Counted from the first letter of the stretch, positions 26,421 through 36,809 are shown. The stretch is 59,205 bases of DNA from Bacteroides caecigallinarum (GCF_016902295.1 NZ_JACJLQ010000022.1:1-59205), one strand, 5' to 3'. A program made the numbers and translations. The notes: generated by a model not told the origin, from the sequence alone.

Positions 26421-26510
26421 AATAAAAACAATCTGAATATGTTATTCAATTACTCCCCTTCCCCAATATATCTTCACCTTGAATAAACCAAACTCACACA
26501 GTTTACTTCG

Positions 26511-27353
26511 TTAAAATCCCCCTTTAGGGCGAGAATAATCCAGTAATTCCAAATCTTTCACACAACCTGTATGATTATAAAATACCATGTCACCCCACTG
26601 AGAATAAAACAAAGCGTATTTATCAACTCCAGAACAATGGCAAACTCCCAATTCTTCAGGGAATAATTCTTTCAAACCTTTTACTATTACATCACATTTT
26701 TCTTTCGGAGAATTGTGTATATGAAAACCGCCTATAAGCATCCGCATACGAATATTTTCAAAATACGAGCATATAGTGCGCAAAATATTTGTAATTCCAC
26801 GATGCGAACATGCGCTAAGAACTATCATTCCTTCTATCCCTTTCAGTACCAAAGCCAACTCATCCTCAAAGCGGTCAGGAATCAGCTGTCCATCACGTCT
26901 AACAAGGAATTGTTCAAAATGAGTATCATTCTCGTCAGTGACAGGCAAATCCGGGAACACCCATATACCGGAAAGTATTTCTGTGGTTTTCTCAACAAAA
27001 ATGAAGCGAGACATATCTAAACGTTCAGCATTTTTGATACCATTCTCTCTTTCTCCTTTGAATTTACGGTCAAGGGCCTCTCGTTTACATATTACTTTCG
27101 CCTTCTTATTGACTTCAAGGAATGCTTCAAGTCCACCTGAATGGTCACTATGCCCGTGCGACAGTACAAGATAGTCCACACGCTGCAAATCGCAATGCAA
27201 CAGACGTGCATTTCGTACAAATAAATCCGATGCTCCTGTATCGAAAAGAACTACATGGTCGCCTGCTTCGACATATAAGGACAAGCCATGTTCAGCCTGC
27301 AGCTTACGGCCATATACACAGTTCTCTACTAATGTTGTTATTCTACATTTCAT
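26511..27353 (-). CDS. MBL-fold metallo-hydrolase, COG1237 type
   Basis: Product of 280 residues with no signal peptide. Metallo-beta-lactamase fold: FDTGASDLF near 38-46, the metal motif SHGHSDHSGG (about 66-75, HxHxDH), a late SACSHRGITNIL and IGGFHIHNS, CHCSGVDKY near the end. This arrangement is that of the COG1237 group, often named dihydropterin ribofuranosylaminobenzene phosphate synthase after the archaeal methanopterin enzyme. That pathway is not expected here, so the real substrate is unknown. Single gene with its own terminator; the SusCD operon upstream on the same strand ends in its own terminator. Confidence 0.8.
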   Translation of the reverse strand: MKCRITTLVENCVYGRKLQAEHGLSLYVEAGDHVVLFDTGASDLFVRNARLLHCDLQRVDYLVLSHGHSDHSGGLEAFLEVNKKAKVICKREALDRKFKGERENGIKNAERLDMSRFIFVEKTTEILSGIWVFPDLPVTDENDTHFEQFLVRRDGQLIPDRFEDELALVLKGIEGMIVLSACSHRGITNILRTICSYFENIRMRMLIGGFHIHNSPKEKCDVIVKGLKELFPEELGVCHCSGVDKYALFYSQWGDMVFYNHTGCVKDLELLDYSRPKGGF

Positions 27354-27688
27354 CTCTTTTCATTTAAAACTGTAACAGTGATTATATACAATTATAGTAA
27401 AAACTTATATTACCACAAAAACGTACGGACAAATAATAAAAAAAGCATTTGCTTATAAAGAAAAAATCCTTCACACAACACATTCAGTTGATAATAAACA
27501 ATCACATAACCTTATAAACAAAGGCTACTGCAGAAAACGCAATCATAACACAAAAAAAACTCAATTATTGTATAACACAAATAAAACAAAATTACCCAAG
27601 CGAACATTTTAGTAAGCTTGGGTAATTTTATTTTTATTCAAAATGAGAAAATACTTCTCAAATCATCACACTAATCAAAACTATAGTT
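27354..27688. other. Intergenic region between SusCD and the MBL-fold gene
   Basis: 335 A+T-rich bases with no gene. The right part holds the SusCD terminator (27588-27629). The left part should contain the MBL gene promoter, but I see no good TAnnTTTG match there. Confidence 0.5.
27588..27629. terminator. Terminator of the SusC/SusD operon
   Basis: Perfect 14-bp stem (27588-27601 with 27616-27629; core TTACCCAAGC), 14-base loop, with T-rich tracts on both strands. It lies 60 bases after the SusD stop. Confidence 0.9.
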
Positions 27689-29455
27689 TTACCAACCTGG
27701 GTTTTGCTTAAGATTAGGAGACTTTCCTATTTCATCTGTTGGTATCGGTGACAGATAATGCTTCGGATCCTCAAATATCGGAGTCGGACTCTGACCTACA
27801 TAACGTTTTTCATAAATTGTCAAAGCACCATCAGAATTCACACCTACAGTTTCCTTCAATTCAGCCAATTCTTCGTCTGAATACCCTGCTCCTTCAATGA
27901 TTATACCTAAACGCGGAGCTGTCAACAAATTTCCACATTTCCAACGACGAATATCATCGTAACGTACTCCCTCGGCAAACATTTCTATACGACGTTCGCG
28001 ACGGATTTCACGAATCAGTTTCGCATTATTACCAGATACATTCGGATATGCAGCCTCGATTACTGGATCGTCAAATGGTACTGTCAACTCTAATTTCTTG
28101 TTAAAACCAACACGCGCACGTAGTTTATTAATTGTCTCATCCAAGTCGGTCTGAGTAATTGTACCTAATTCTGCAGCAGCTTCAGCACGGATTAACATTA
28201 TCTCACCCAATCTGAATACAGGTGCATCTTCTGTACCCTGGTAATGAGAAGCACTATACTCTTCTACATTATAAAACTTAACTATCGGATAACCAGTAGA
28301 ACATCTACTTGGATTGCCAGTATTAGTAACAGAAGCAATATTAGGAGCCTTGCCATCCATATAATAACAATGATCAACGTCAGTTACATCCGGAGTTGCA
28401 GTTGTTTGCAACAGACGAGGGTCTCTGTTGGCCAATTCAGCAATCAATGTTGTATGCTGTGTATGTCCCTGACAGTTACACAAAGATATCGGTAAGCCAG
28501 TTGTTGCACACAGATAAGAATCAGCACAGTTCTTACTCATACCCAACGGAGTTTCCCCTACGAAAATCTGTCGAGTCAGGTTATTTCCTTTATCTATTCC
28601 TGGATCGTAAGCTTTAGACAAAATTACCTCAGGATTTGTAGCCTGGTCGGCAAGGCAGAACAATTCATGATATGCAGTAGCCGGACTTGAACCTTCATAT
28701 AGAGAATATCCATACTCCGCCTTCATCAATTCACAAGCAGCATTATAAGCCTCTTGCAAGAATTTATCCGGATTTTCCAATCCATGATATTTACGCCATG
28801 TTCCTTCAAAAAGACACATACGTGCTTTTAAAGCCAAAGCAGCATCCTTACTAATAACTGTAACATCTGTTTTTTTAGGTAACCATTCAATCGCCTGATT
28901 GATATCTCTCAGCATATTGTCCATTACCAGAATACGCGAATCACGAGCCTTATACATCTCCTCATCACCGGGATTCATCACATTCTCAAACCATGGCACA
29001 TCTCCATAAGTTTTAACTTTATTGAAATAGTCCAAGGTTTTGAAGAATAATATCATACCTGCATATTTATTTTTTACCTCTTCACTTTCTGGAGATTGTC
29101 CATAATTAGCCAAGAAATCATTACATGCACGAATATTCTCCCATTTCCACTGGGTATTATTTGCACTTGAAGGTACCGTAGCCAAGCCAAAACTTGTTGT
29201 ATTACGTTCCCAAGGCAATACATCATCACTTGTAAAATCTTCCCCCAACATACCCCAGTCATAACTCTTTGGATTACCATAACCAACGATTAATTTTGGG
29301 TAAAAATCATTGCAATATTGTTCCAATGCTATTGCATTGGCAGTTGCAAAGAATTGTTCTTTTCCAATTGCATCCAGCGGTTCTCTATCCAAGAAGTTAC
29401 AACTAGCCAATGCCATTGTAAACAAACACCCGCTTAATATATATATTTTTTTCAT
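27689..29455 (-). CDS. SusD/RagB family nutrient-binding outer-membrane lipoprotein
   Basis: Product of 588 residues from the ATG at 29455 (MKKIYILSGCLFTM). Lipoprotein signal with lipobox ALASC (about 17-21), mature start CNFLDREPLD as in most SusD proteins. Helical TPR-like core; C-terminal RagB/SusD motifs REIRRERRIEMFAEGVRYDDIRRW (in part: IRRERRIEMFAEG, YDDIRRWK) and the final YLSPIPTDEIGKSPNLKQNPGW. It caps the SusC pore at the cell surface and binds the ligand. It follows susC by 15 bases. No glycosidase or regulator is adjacent, so the ligand is unknown. Confidence 0.95.
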   Translation of the reverse strand: MKKIYILSGCLFTMALASCNFLDREPLDAIGKEQFFATANAIALEQYCNDFYPKLIVGYGNPKSYDWGMLGEDFTSDDVLPWERNTTSFGLATVPSSANNTQWKWENIRACNDFLANYGQSPESEEVKNKYAGMILFFKTLDYFNKVKTYGDVPWFENVMNPGDEEMYKARDSRILVMDNMLRDINQAIEWLPKKTDVTVISKDAALALKARMCLFEGTWRKYHGLENPDKFLQEAYNAACELMKAEYGYSLYEGSSPATAYHELFCLADQATNPEVILSKAYDPGIDKGNNLTRQIFVGETPLGMSKNCADSYLCATTGLPISLCNCQGHTQHTTLIAELANRDPRLLQTTATPDVTDVDHCYYMDGKAPNIASVTNTGNPSRCSTGYPIVKFYNVEEYSASHYQGTEDAPVFRLGEIMLIRAEAAAELGTITQTDLDETINKLRARVGFNKKLELTVPFDDPVIEAAYPNVSGNNAKLIREIRRERRIEMFAEGVRYDDIRRWKCGNLLTAPRLGIIIEGAGYSDEELAELKETVGVNSDGALTIYEKRYVGQSPTPIFEDPKHYLSPIPTDEIGKSPNLKQNPGW

Positions 29456-29470
29456 AATCATAAATCTTTT

Positions 29471-32400
29471 TTAGAATGTTAGATTAATACCAAATGAATA
29501 TGAACGGCAGAACGGATATTGTTTCATATCCGAATTTAATGTACCAACCATTCCATCTGACGACTTCTGATAAGTATTTCCAGTCATATCAGGATCAACA
29601 TATTTATACAGACCTGTTGCTTCCCACAAATTCTGAGCACTGAAGAAAATCTTCAACTGAGAAACGCTTAATGGTTCCAACCATTTTTTAGGTAATGTAT
29701 ATCCAATCGTCAAATCACGCAAACGTATATAAGATGCGTTCTGCAAATATTTCGTTTGAGTCTTACGACTTCTGTCATTCCATAAAGGCACAGGATAATA
29801 AGCATCAGGATTGTCTTCAGACCATGAGTTATCCACATGATAATCATTGATAGCACTGTTCCATACACCACTAAATCCCCAGAATACTTCGTTTGACAGC
29901 CACAAATCACGTTTCATCACACCTTCAAACAAAGCACGTACATCGAAGTTCTTCCAGCTTAATCCCAAATTAATATTAAAACGATAACGAGGTGTCTGAT
30001 TACCAATAATAGTCTTATCACCATGATTACTCAAAGTGTTGATAGGTCCTAATTCACTATCACCTTCGTTAACTACTCCATCACCATTGATATCTGCATA
30101 ACGGATATCTCCAGGAATCCAAGTATTAGATATATAAGACTGACGTACAGACTGTTCAGCAGCTTCAGCTGCATCTTTTATAAATCCTTCAGTCGTATAA
30201 CCCCAGATTTCGCCCAAACGTTTACCTACGTAAAGGTCATTTAATGTACCTGTAGGATTATCATATTTTGTAATAGTTGAGTAACTATCAGAGATTCCAA
30301 TTCCAACATTATAATCCATCGGACTTCCTGCCACATTTTCAATACGGTCATTCCAGTTCAAAGAGAGTTCCCAACCATTAGTTCTCATACTTGCAAGGTT
30401 CTCTTTACCACCGCTTGTACCCATAGTATTCGGATAAGCTTTTGACACTACCATATCATCAGTATAACGCAAGAAATAATCGAATGATGCAGTCAAACGG
30501 TTATTTAATAATCCTAAATCAATACCAAAGTTAGCAGTAGTTACCTTTTCCCAAGTTACATTATTATATGCCAACGTAGCCGGAGTTATACCTGTAGGTA
30601 TTTTACCAGAAAGCACATAATTCAGAGTTTCACTACCAACTGTTCCAATGTAATCAAAATTACCATTAGTCACCTGATTACCCAAAGATCCGAGAGATGC
30701 ACGCAATTTTACATTATTAAACAATTCTCGAGCCGGTTCAAAGAAATTTTCTTCAGAAAGTCTCCAACCCAATGATGCTGATGGGAAGAATCCCCATTGA
30801 CTACCAGAAGCATATTTAGAAGAGCCATCATAACGTCCATTCAATTCTACAAGATATTTACCCTTATAATCATAATTTAAGCGGAAAAAAGCACCTTGTA
30901 CAGCCCAAACAGTAGCTTCTTCACTCAATGTTTCCTTATCTTTAGCCATATCTATAATAGGGAAATCATTCATATACAGATTAGCAGCTACACCATACAT
31001 ATTGCTGGTAGTTTTACGTTCCTGATTATAACCGGCCATAATAGAGAATGAATGGTCTTTAATCTGTTTTTTATATTCGGCCCAAATATTCAATGCTTCG
31101 TATGTATCGTCATACTTTCTTAATCCGGCTTTATTTGTAGGCATTTTCGCCGTTTGGGAACCATCCGGATTAAGCTGATATATGGTTTTCAAATGTTCAC
31201 GCTGTGTACGGAAATAACGGTTTCCAGTATAATCCCCCTTTATTGAAAGTCCTTCAAAAGGAGTAATATTGAATGAACCTGTGTACCATACATCATCATA
31301 AACATTCTTTACACGTCCGGCTTCTTCCAAAATACCTGCATAGTTGTAGTTAAAATTACTACCTTCCATAGCAGCAAAATGCTCTCCATCCGGTAAATAA
31401 ACAGGAATAAACGGGAATGAACGATACACTTCATAATAAGGAGAACTACCCATATAAGCATGAGCATTAGGCTCATCGGATTCACTACGGTTATATTTCG
31501 CACGGAAACCTATTTCCAGCCATTTGGTTATCTGAGTAGTGAAATTAAACGACATATTGATTCGTTTATATGTATCGGTACCATAGGCCAATAAACCATC
31601 CTGTCCTTTGTAACCAATTGAAGCATAATATGTATTCTTCTCAGTACCACCCTGAATACTTGCATTATGCTGTTGCATGAAAGCAGCACTCTTATAAAAC
31701 TCATCAAACCAATCTGTATTTCCAGCATAAGCCCATTGACCTTTCGCTGTAAAAGCACCGGTTTCATCCAAAAAAGCAGACGGGCGACTTGGATCTTGAC
31801 AATAAGCATGTACAGCATCTACCAGTTCCTGACTAAAATAGCCACTACCACTGGAATTTGTATTAGCTAACTGTACTGCATCAATCCATTTATCGGAAGA
31901 GATTCCATCTGGCAGTCGTGATGGTGCAGACCATGAAAAATTGTTGTTATAGTTTATTGTAACTTTCTGATCTTTCTTACCCTTCTTAGTTGTAATGAGA
32001 ACCACACCAAATGCAGCACGTGCTCCATAAACCGCTGCAGAAGAAGCATCCTTTAATACAGATACACTTTCTATATCCTGAGGATTCAACAATGAAATAT
32101 CATTGGTTTCAACCCCATCGACCAATATTAATGCCGAACCACCATTCAATGATGTAATACCACGTACATTAAATGTAGCTGTAGCATTTGGATTACCACT
32201 TGGCATAGTAATGTTTAAGTTTGGAATAGCACCTTGCAAACCTTGGGCCAAGTTCGCGATAGGACGGTCTTGCAACATATCACCATCAGTCATGGCAACT
32301 GCACCGGTCAAATTTACCTTTTTCTGTGTTCCGTAGCCAACTACAACTACCTCTTCCAAAGCTTGAGAGTCTTCCTTCAATATAACTGAAAGTGGATTAC

Positions 32401-32701
32401 CATCCCATTTAATTTCCTGAGTTTGATATCCAATGTACGAAATTTGAATTACATCCCCGATTTTAGCACCTGTCAAAGTAAATTTACCATCAAAGTCTGT
32501 AATAGTACCATTTGTAGTACCTTTCACAACAATAGAAGCACCGATTACGGTTTCACCTGTAGCATCTTTTACTACACCACTACAATTTTCCTGCTGCTGC
32601 CCAATACTTGTCAGACTTTCTGCAAAAAGTGGAGCATTCACAAAGAACGAACCACCCAGCAACAGCACTAATGCGTTTACTAATCTAATTCTCTTTAGCA
32701 T
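29471..32701 (-). CDS. SusC/RagA family TonB-dependent outer-membrane transporter
   Basis: Product of 1076 residues from the ATG at 32701 (MLKRIRLVNALVLLLGGSFF signal, cleaved near LFAES); an ATG 13 codons earlier is possible. Order: carboxypeptidase-D-like domain (CSGVVKDATGETVIGASIVV), the SusC-specific segment ALEEVVVVGYGTQKKVNLTGAV, plug domain (VRGITSLNGGSALILVDGVE; SVSVLKDASSAAVYGARAA), 22-strand barrel, terminal YSFGINLTF with final Phe. It imports a ligand across the outer membrane with TonB energy, together with the SusD partner encoded next. Preceded by a strong promoter and a leader of about 75 bases. Confidence 0.96.
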   Translation of the reverse strand: MLKRIRLVNALVLLLGGSFFVNAPLFAESLTSIGQQQENCSGVVKDATGETVIGASIVVKGTTNGTITDFDGKFTLTGAKIGDVIQISYIGYQTQEIKWDGNPLSVILKEDSQALEEVVVVGYGTQKKVNLTGAVAMTDGDMLQDRPIANLAQGLQGAIPNLNITMPSGNPNATATFNVRGITSLNGGSALILVDGVETNDISLLNPQDIESVSVLKDASSAAVYGARAAFGVVLITTKKGKKDQKVTINYNNNFSWSAPSRLPDGISSDKWIDAVQLANTNSSGSGYFSQELVDAVHAYCQDPSRPSAFLDETGAFTAKGQWAYAGNTDWFDEFYKSAAFMQQHNASIQGGTEKNTYYASIGYKGQDGLLAYGTDTYKRINMSFNFTTQITKWLEIGFRAKYNRSESDEPNAHAYMGSSPYYEVYRSFPFIPVYLPDGEHFAAMEGSNFNYNYAGILEEAGRVKNVYDDVWYTGSFNITPFEGLSIKGDYTGNRYFRTQREHLKTIYQLNPDGSQTAKMPTNKAGLRKYDDTYEALNIWAEYKKQIKDHSFSIMAGYNQERKTTSNMYGVAANLYMNDFPIIDMAKDKETLSEEATVWAVQGAFFRLNYDYKGKYLVELNGRYDGSSKYASGSQWGFFPSASLGWRLSEENFFEPARELFNNVKLRASLGSLGNQVTNGNFDYIGTVGSETLNYVLSGKIPTGITPATLAYNNVTWEKVTTANFGIDLGLLNNRLTASFDYFLRYTDDMVVSKAYPNTMGTSGGKENLASMRTNGWELSLNWNDRIENVAGSPMDYNVGIGISDSYSTITKYDNPTGTLNDLYVGKRLGEIWGYTTEGFIKDAAEAAEQSVRQSYISNTWIPGDIRYADINGDGVVNEGDSELGPINTLSNHGDKTIIGNQTPRYRFNINLGLSWKNFDVRALFEGVMKRDLWLSNEVFWGFSGVWNSAINDYHVDNSWSEDNPDAYYPVPLWNDRSRKTQTKYLQNASYIRLRDLTIGYTLPKKWLEPLSVSQLKIFFSAQNLWEATGLYKYVDPDMTGNTYQKSSDGMVGTLNSDMKQYPFCRSYSFGINLTF

Positions 32702-32782
32702 AACAACAAAATTTGATTTAAGAAACAAGGTTAACATCATACTTTTAATATTAAATTAAAAATAAGGCTAACATTTACGATG

Positions 32783-32815
32783 CAAAGATAATAAAAAAAT
32801 TAAGATAATTACAAA
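32783..32815 (-). promoter_or_regulatory. Promoter of the SusC/SusD operon
   Basis: Minus strand TTTG (32815-32812), 21-bp spacer, TATCTTTG (32790-32783). Leaves a leader of about 75 bases before the susC ATG at 32701. Confidence 0.75.
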
Positions 32816-33644
32816 TAATCTCAAATATTAAAAAAAATATTTATGTAAAAAGAAGATTAACACTAAGAAATAAAATAATAAAAGGCACAATAGCCCAATC
32901 TTTTTGTTTATCCAAGGGGGCCATATTAATGCTTATTTTATATTTTCAAATCCTTTTTACATGAACGAAAATTAAATTATTTATTTCCATATTTGCTTAC
33001 TATATAACAAGTATCTATTTACAAAACAGTCAATTCGCCCTTGTTTATCTCGCATTTTATCACAAAAATCTCCAAATCAATAACACAACATTTTTTCATT
33101 TCTCATCATCCGGAGAGTAACAGTTAATTGCTTATCCAATTTAATCAACAAAATATACACTAAAAACAAGTTTATTGTTAAATTTATTAATTACATTAGT
33201 ATTTATCCACCTAAAAGACTTCGATAAAACGTCAAAGCATCTTAACCAAAACATCAAGAAACATTTTCAAAACATGATGTTGTTTATTTAAAATCTCCAA
33301 GACAAACATTTTTATCTGTAAAAATGACATTTTTCTCTCTATTTCAAGAAAAAACACAAGCGAATTTAATATATCAATATAGCATTAAATTTAAACTATA
33401 TAAAACAAACAGCAATCAATATTAAACAATATCACAACAAAATCATACTTAAAAACAACATATCTACAATTTTTACCATTATACAAACCACTAAGAATTA
33501 AATTTCTGATAAATATCAGTCCAAAGGCTGTAAGAATCATAACCTCAGACATGCAATTTATCAGATTGTCAAATTGATATTAACAAATAAATATGCCATA
33601 GATGTTAGCTGGGAATGCCATAAATTGAAAAACATAGTTTTTCA
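32816..33644. other. Long A+T-rich intergenic region
   Basis: About 830 bases with no gene on either strand: frames are short and no conserved protein is recognisable. It separates the divergent susC and radA. A G/C-rich patch at about 32884-32924 (GGCACAATAGCCC, then GGGGGCC) could form a weak hairpin. I see no tRNA or other RNA gene that I can support. Confidence 0.6.
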
Positions 33645-33676
33645 TTTGCCTCTACGCTCACCTTTCATTACTTTTG
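33645..33676 (+). promoter_or_regulatory. Promoter of radA
   Basis: TTTG at 33645-33648, 20-bp spacer, TACTTTTG at 33669-33676 (fits TAnnTTTG). It lies inside the longest open frame and fixes the ATG at 33703. Confidence 0.75.
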
Positions 33677-33702
33677 CACAATATACAAAATCTGATTCAA
33701 AC

Positions 33703-35076
33703 ATGGCAAAAGACAAGACAGTATTCGTATGCACAAACTGCGGACAGGAGTCACCGAAATGGATAGGAAAATGTCCTTCGTGCGGACAGTGGAACACTTT
33801 TTCGGAAGAAGTGGTGAGGAAAGAAACACCCGTAGCCAAACATGCCGCACACGGGATTGAATCAGTACGCTCAAAGCCACAGTATCTAAGGGAAATCGTT
33901 TCATCGGACGAACAGAGAATTGACCTTATGGACGACGAGCTGAACAGAGTGCTCGGCGGCGGATTGGTGCAAGGCTCGCTCACACTGCTTGGCGGCGAAC
34001 CTGGTATAGGTAAGTCAACTCTGGTACTGCAAACTGTTCTGCATCTGACAAACAAAAGAATACTTTACATTTCCGGCGAGGAAAGCGCGCGACAGCTTAA
34101 GCTGCGTGCGGACAGAATAAAGCATAACGGCGAAAGCGAATTGCTCATAGCATGCGAGACTTCACTGGAACAGATTTTTGCCAATATAAAGAGTACTGCT
34201 CCGGACTTGGTTATTATAGACTCCATACAGACTATTTCCACAGAAAATCTTGACTCATCGCCCGGCAGCATTGTACAGGTGAGAGAGTGTTCGGCTGCAA
34301 TACTGAGATTTGCTAAAGAAACAGGAACTCCGGTCATACTGATTGGACATATCAATAAGGAGGGAAGCATTGCCGGACCTAAGGTACTGGAACATATAGT
34401 CGATACGGTACTTCAGTTTGAGGGAGACCAGCACTATATGTACCGCATCCTGCGAAGCATAAAGAACCGTTTCGGCAGTACTGCCGAACTCGGTATCTAC
34501 GAGATGCGTCAGGACGGGCTTCGTCAGGTGAGCAACCCATCAGAACTGCTGCTCACTCAAGACCATGAGGGCATGAGCGGAATTTCAATTGCTTGTGCCA
34601 CTGAAGGCATCCGTCCTTTCCTTATAGAAGTGCAGGCTTTGGTAAGTACAGCGGCATACGGTACGCCTCAACGCTCAGCAACAGGATTCGACATCCGAAG
34701 AATGAACATGCTGCTTGCCGTACTGGAGAAACGTGTAGGCTTCAAGCTTGCCCAAAAGGATGTATTCCTTAACATTGCCGGCGGACTGAAGGTAAACGAT
34801 ACGGCTATCGACTTGGCTGTGATAAGCGCCATACTGTCAAGCAATATGGACACAGAAATAGAATCTGGAGTATGTATGGCTGGCGAAGTGGGACTGAGCG
34901 GAGAAATACGCCCGGTAAACAGAATCGAACAGAGGATAAGCGAGGCTGAGAAACTTGGTTTCACACGTATGCTTATACCAAAGCATAACCTGCAAGGACT
35001 TGACAAAAAGAAAATAAAGATTGAACTTGTTCCGGTAAGAAAAGTGGAAGAGGCTTTCAGGGAACTTTTCGGATAA
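33703..35076 (+). CDS. radA: DNA repair protein RadA (Sms)
   Basis: Product of 457 residues, normal RadA length. A RecA-like ATPase that promotes branch migration in recombinational repair. N-terminal C4 zinc finger (CTNCGQESPKWIGKCPSCGQ, about 10-29), Walker A GGEPGIGKST (about 102-111), VIIDSIQT Walker B, RadA-specific KNRFG motif, and the Lon-like C-terminal domain (GGLKVNDTAIDLAVISAILSS; MAGEVGLSGEIRPV). The frame is open from 33574, but the promoter and the zinc finger fix the start at 33703. Single gene. Confidence 0.97.
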   Translation: MAKDKTVFVCTNCGQESPKWIGKCPSCGQWNTFSEEVVRKETPVAKHAAHGIESVRSKPQYLREIVSSDEQRIDLMDDELNRVLGGGLVQGSLTLLGGEPGIGKSTLVLQTVLHLTNKRILYISGEESARQLKLRADRIKHNGESELLIACETSLEQIFANIKSTAPDLVIIDSIQTISTENLDSSPGSIVQVRECSAAILRFAKETGTPVILIGHINKEGSIAGPKVLEHIVDTVLQFEGDQHYMYRILRSIKNRFGSTAELGIYEMRQDGLRQVSNPSELLLTQDHEGMSGISIACATEGIRPFLIEVQALVSTAAYGTPQRSATGFDIRRMNMLLAVLEKRVGFKLAQKDVFLNIAGGLKVNDTAIDLAVISAILSSNMDTEIESGVCMAGEVGLSGEIRPVNRIEQRISEAEKLGFTRMLIPKHNLQGLDKKKIKIELVPVRKVEEAFRELFG

Positions 35077-35121
35077 ATATTATAGAAAACAAATATCTAC
35101 TCAGAAAAACCAAGTTTTCCA

Positions 35122-35153
35122 TTTGTGCTAACGCATACATTTAGCTATATTTG
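35122..35153 (+). promoter_or_regulatory. Promoter of the AAA/PD-(D/E)XK gene
   Basis: TTTG at 35122-35125, 20-bp spacer, TATATTTG at 35146-35153, 25 bases before the ATG. Confidence 0.8.
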
Positions 35154-35178
35154 CAGATATTGATAAAAAACTACACTT

Positions 35179-36744
35179 ATGAAATATCCAATCGGAATAC
35201 AAAGTTTTGACCGTATCATTGAAGACGGATTTGTCTATGTTGACAAGACTGGGTTAATCTATAATCTCACCCATGAGAGTAGCATTTATTTCCTCAGCCG
35301 TCCGCGCCGTTTTGGAAAAAGCTTACTCGTTTCTACACTGAAAAACTATTATTTGGGACGTAAGGAGTTATTCCGCGGATTAGCCATAGAGAATCTGGAG
35401 AAAGAATGGAATGTGTATCCTGTTTTCCATGTAGATTTCAATGGTTCTAACTTTACAGAAGAAGGTGTTTTGGAAAAACGCCTGAATGGATATGTATCCG
35501 ATTGGGAAGAAATGTATGGTTTATCATCAGACAGTGACTCACTTGATTTGGGAGGACGTTTCATCAAGGTACTCGAAGCCGCACACAGAAAAACAGGACG
35601 TCGCGCAGTAGTACTGATTGATGAGTACGACAAGCCTATTCTTGATGTGCTCGATATAAATTCAACTCTGAAAGACCGTCATCGTAACGTACTGAAAGGT
35701 TTCTATTCTGTATTCAAAGGAGCAGACGAACATCTGCAGTTTGTTTTGCTTACGGGTGTAACCAAATTCTCGCAAGTAAGTGTATTCAGCGGTTTCAACC
35801 AACCTAAGGACATCAGTATGGATACACGCTACGAAGCTTTATGTGGTATCACTCAGGAAGAGATTGAACATTATTTTCTCAAACCTATCGCCGACATGGC
35901 TATAGAATACGAATGCAGTCCTGAGGAAATGAAATTACGTCTGAAACAGCAATACGACGGTTATCACTTCAGTGACCGTATGACTGATATTTATAATCCT
36001 TTCAGCCTGCTTAACGCTTTTGACAGCAAACGAGTGTATGACTACTGGTTCCATTCAGGTACACCTACATATCTTATACGCCTACTGACCCATTTCAACG
36101 AGAATTTGAATGAACTGACAGGCAAATATTATCGTCCTGAAGAGTTCGTGGACTATAAAGCCGATATAGAAAAACCTCTTCCTATGATATATCAAAGTGG
36201 TTATCTCACGATAAAGGACTACAATATGAGGATGAACAAGTTTTTGCTTGATTTTCCAAATAATGAGGTAAAAAACGGATTCCTTACAATGTTGGCAACT
36301 TCTTATCTGAAGCCCAAACAACGTGTAGAAGGTTGGATAGATGAATTGGTAGAAACATTTGAAGCCGGTGAAGTGGAAAAACTGCAAGCTATGTTTACGG
36401 CTTTTCTGGCCAGTATTCCATATACAATGCGCCGAAAGGAAGACGAAAATGAGCGGGAACGTTATTTCCAGTACACCTTCTATCTGATTATGAGGATGGT
36501 GAGCGTATATACTGTTTATGTGGAAAAAGTACAAAGCCAGGGACGTGTGGACTGTATTGTAGAAACTCCGCAATACATTTACATCTTCGAATTCAAGCTG
36601 GACGGCACTGCTGCAGAAGCTCTTCAACAGATTGAAGAAAAAGGATATGCACGTGAATACGAAACCGATAATCGCATACTATATAAAATAGGTGTAGGAT
36701 TCTCATCAGAGACAGGAACAGTAAGTGATTGGAAATACATATAA
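35179..36744 (+). CDS. AAA-ATPase-like / PD-(D/E)XK nuclease superfamily protein
   Basis: Product of 521 residues. Start KYPIGIQSFDRIIEDGFVYVDKTGLIYNL and FLSRPRRFGKSLLVSTLKNYY (Walker A variant RPRRFGKS, about 41-48) are typical of the AAA-ATPase_like family; VVLIDEYDKPILD is the Walker B region. The C-terminus VDCIVETPQYIYIFEFKLDGTAAEALQQIEEKGYA shows the PDDEXK_9 core (D, then EFK). These two-domain proteins occur in many copies in Bacteroidetes genomes; function unknown, with mobile-element or defence roles often suspected. Catalytic residues look intact. Own promoter; the next gene is 65 bases on, after a leader without G. Confidence 0.9.
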   Translation: MKYPIGIQSFDRIIEDGFVYVDKTGLIYNLTHESSIYFLSRPRRFGKSLLVSTLKNYYLGRKELFRGLAIENLEKEWNVYPVFHVDFNGSNFTEEGVLEKRLNGYVSDWEEMYGLSSDSDSLDLGGRFIKVLEAAHRKTGRRAVVLIDEYDKPILDVLDINSTLKDRHRNVLKGFYSVFKGADEHLQFVLLTGVTKFSQVSVFSGFNQPKDISMDTRYEALCGITQEEIEHYFLKPIADMAIEYECSPEEMKLRLKQQYDGYHFSDRMTDIYNPFSLLNAFDSKRVYDYWFHSGTPTYLIRLLTHFNENLNELTGKYYRPEEFVDYKADIEKPLPMIYQSGYLTIKDYNMRMNKFLLDFPNNEVKNGFLTMLATSYLKPKQRVEGWIDELVETFEAGEVEKLQAMFTAFLASIPYTMRRKEDENERERYFQYTFYLIMRMVSVYTVYVEKVQSQGRVDCIVETPQYIYIFEFKLDGTAAEALQQIEEKGYAREYETDNRILYKIGVGFSSETGTVSDWKYI

Positions 36745-36809
36745 CATAAAACCAATCCAAACTCATCAACCAACAACTAAAAACTAAAAACCAACAACCC
36801 CACCCTAAA

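Noticed and set aside
26231..26422. Plus-strand frame of 63 codons upstream of the threonine operon
   Set aside because: It runs through the promoter of the threonine operon and the terminator of the MBL gene and has no recognisable features.
32816..33644. Hidden tRNA or small RNA gene in the 830-base gap
   Set aside because: No cloverleaf, no convincing promoter-terminator pair; only A+T-rich sequence with one weak G/C patch.
33574..33702. Upstream start for radA
   Set aside because: The promoter at 33645-33676 and the conserved zinc-finger start place the ATG at 33703.
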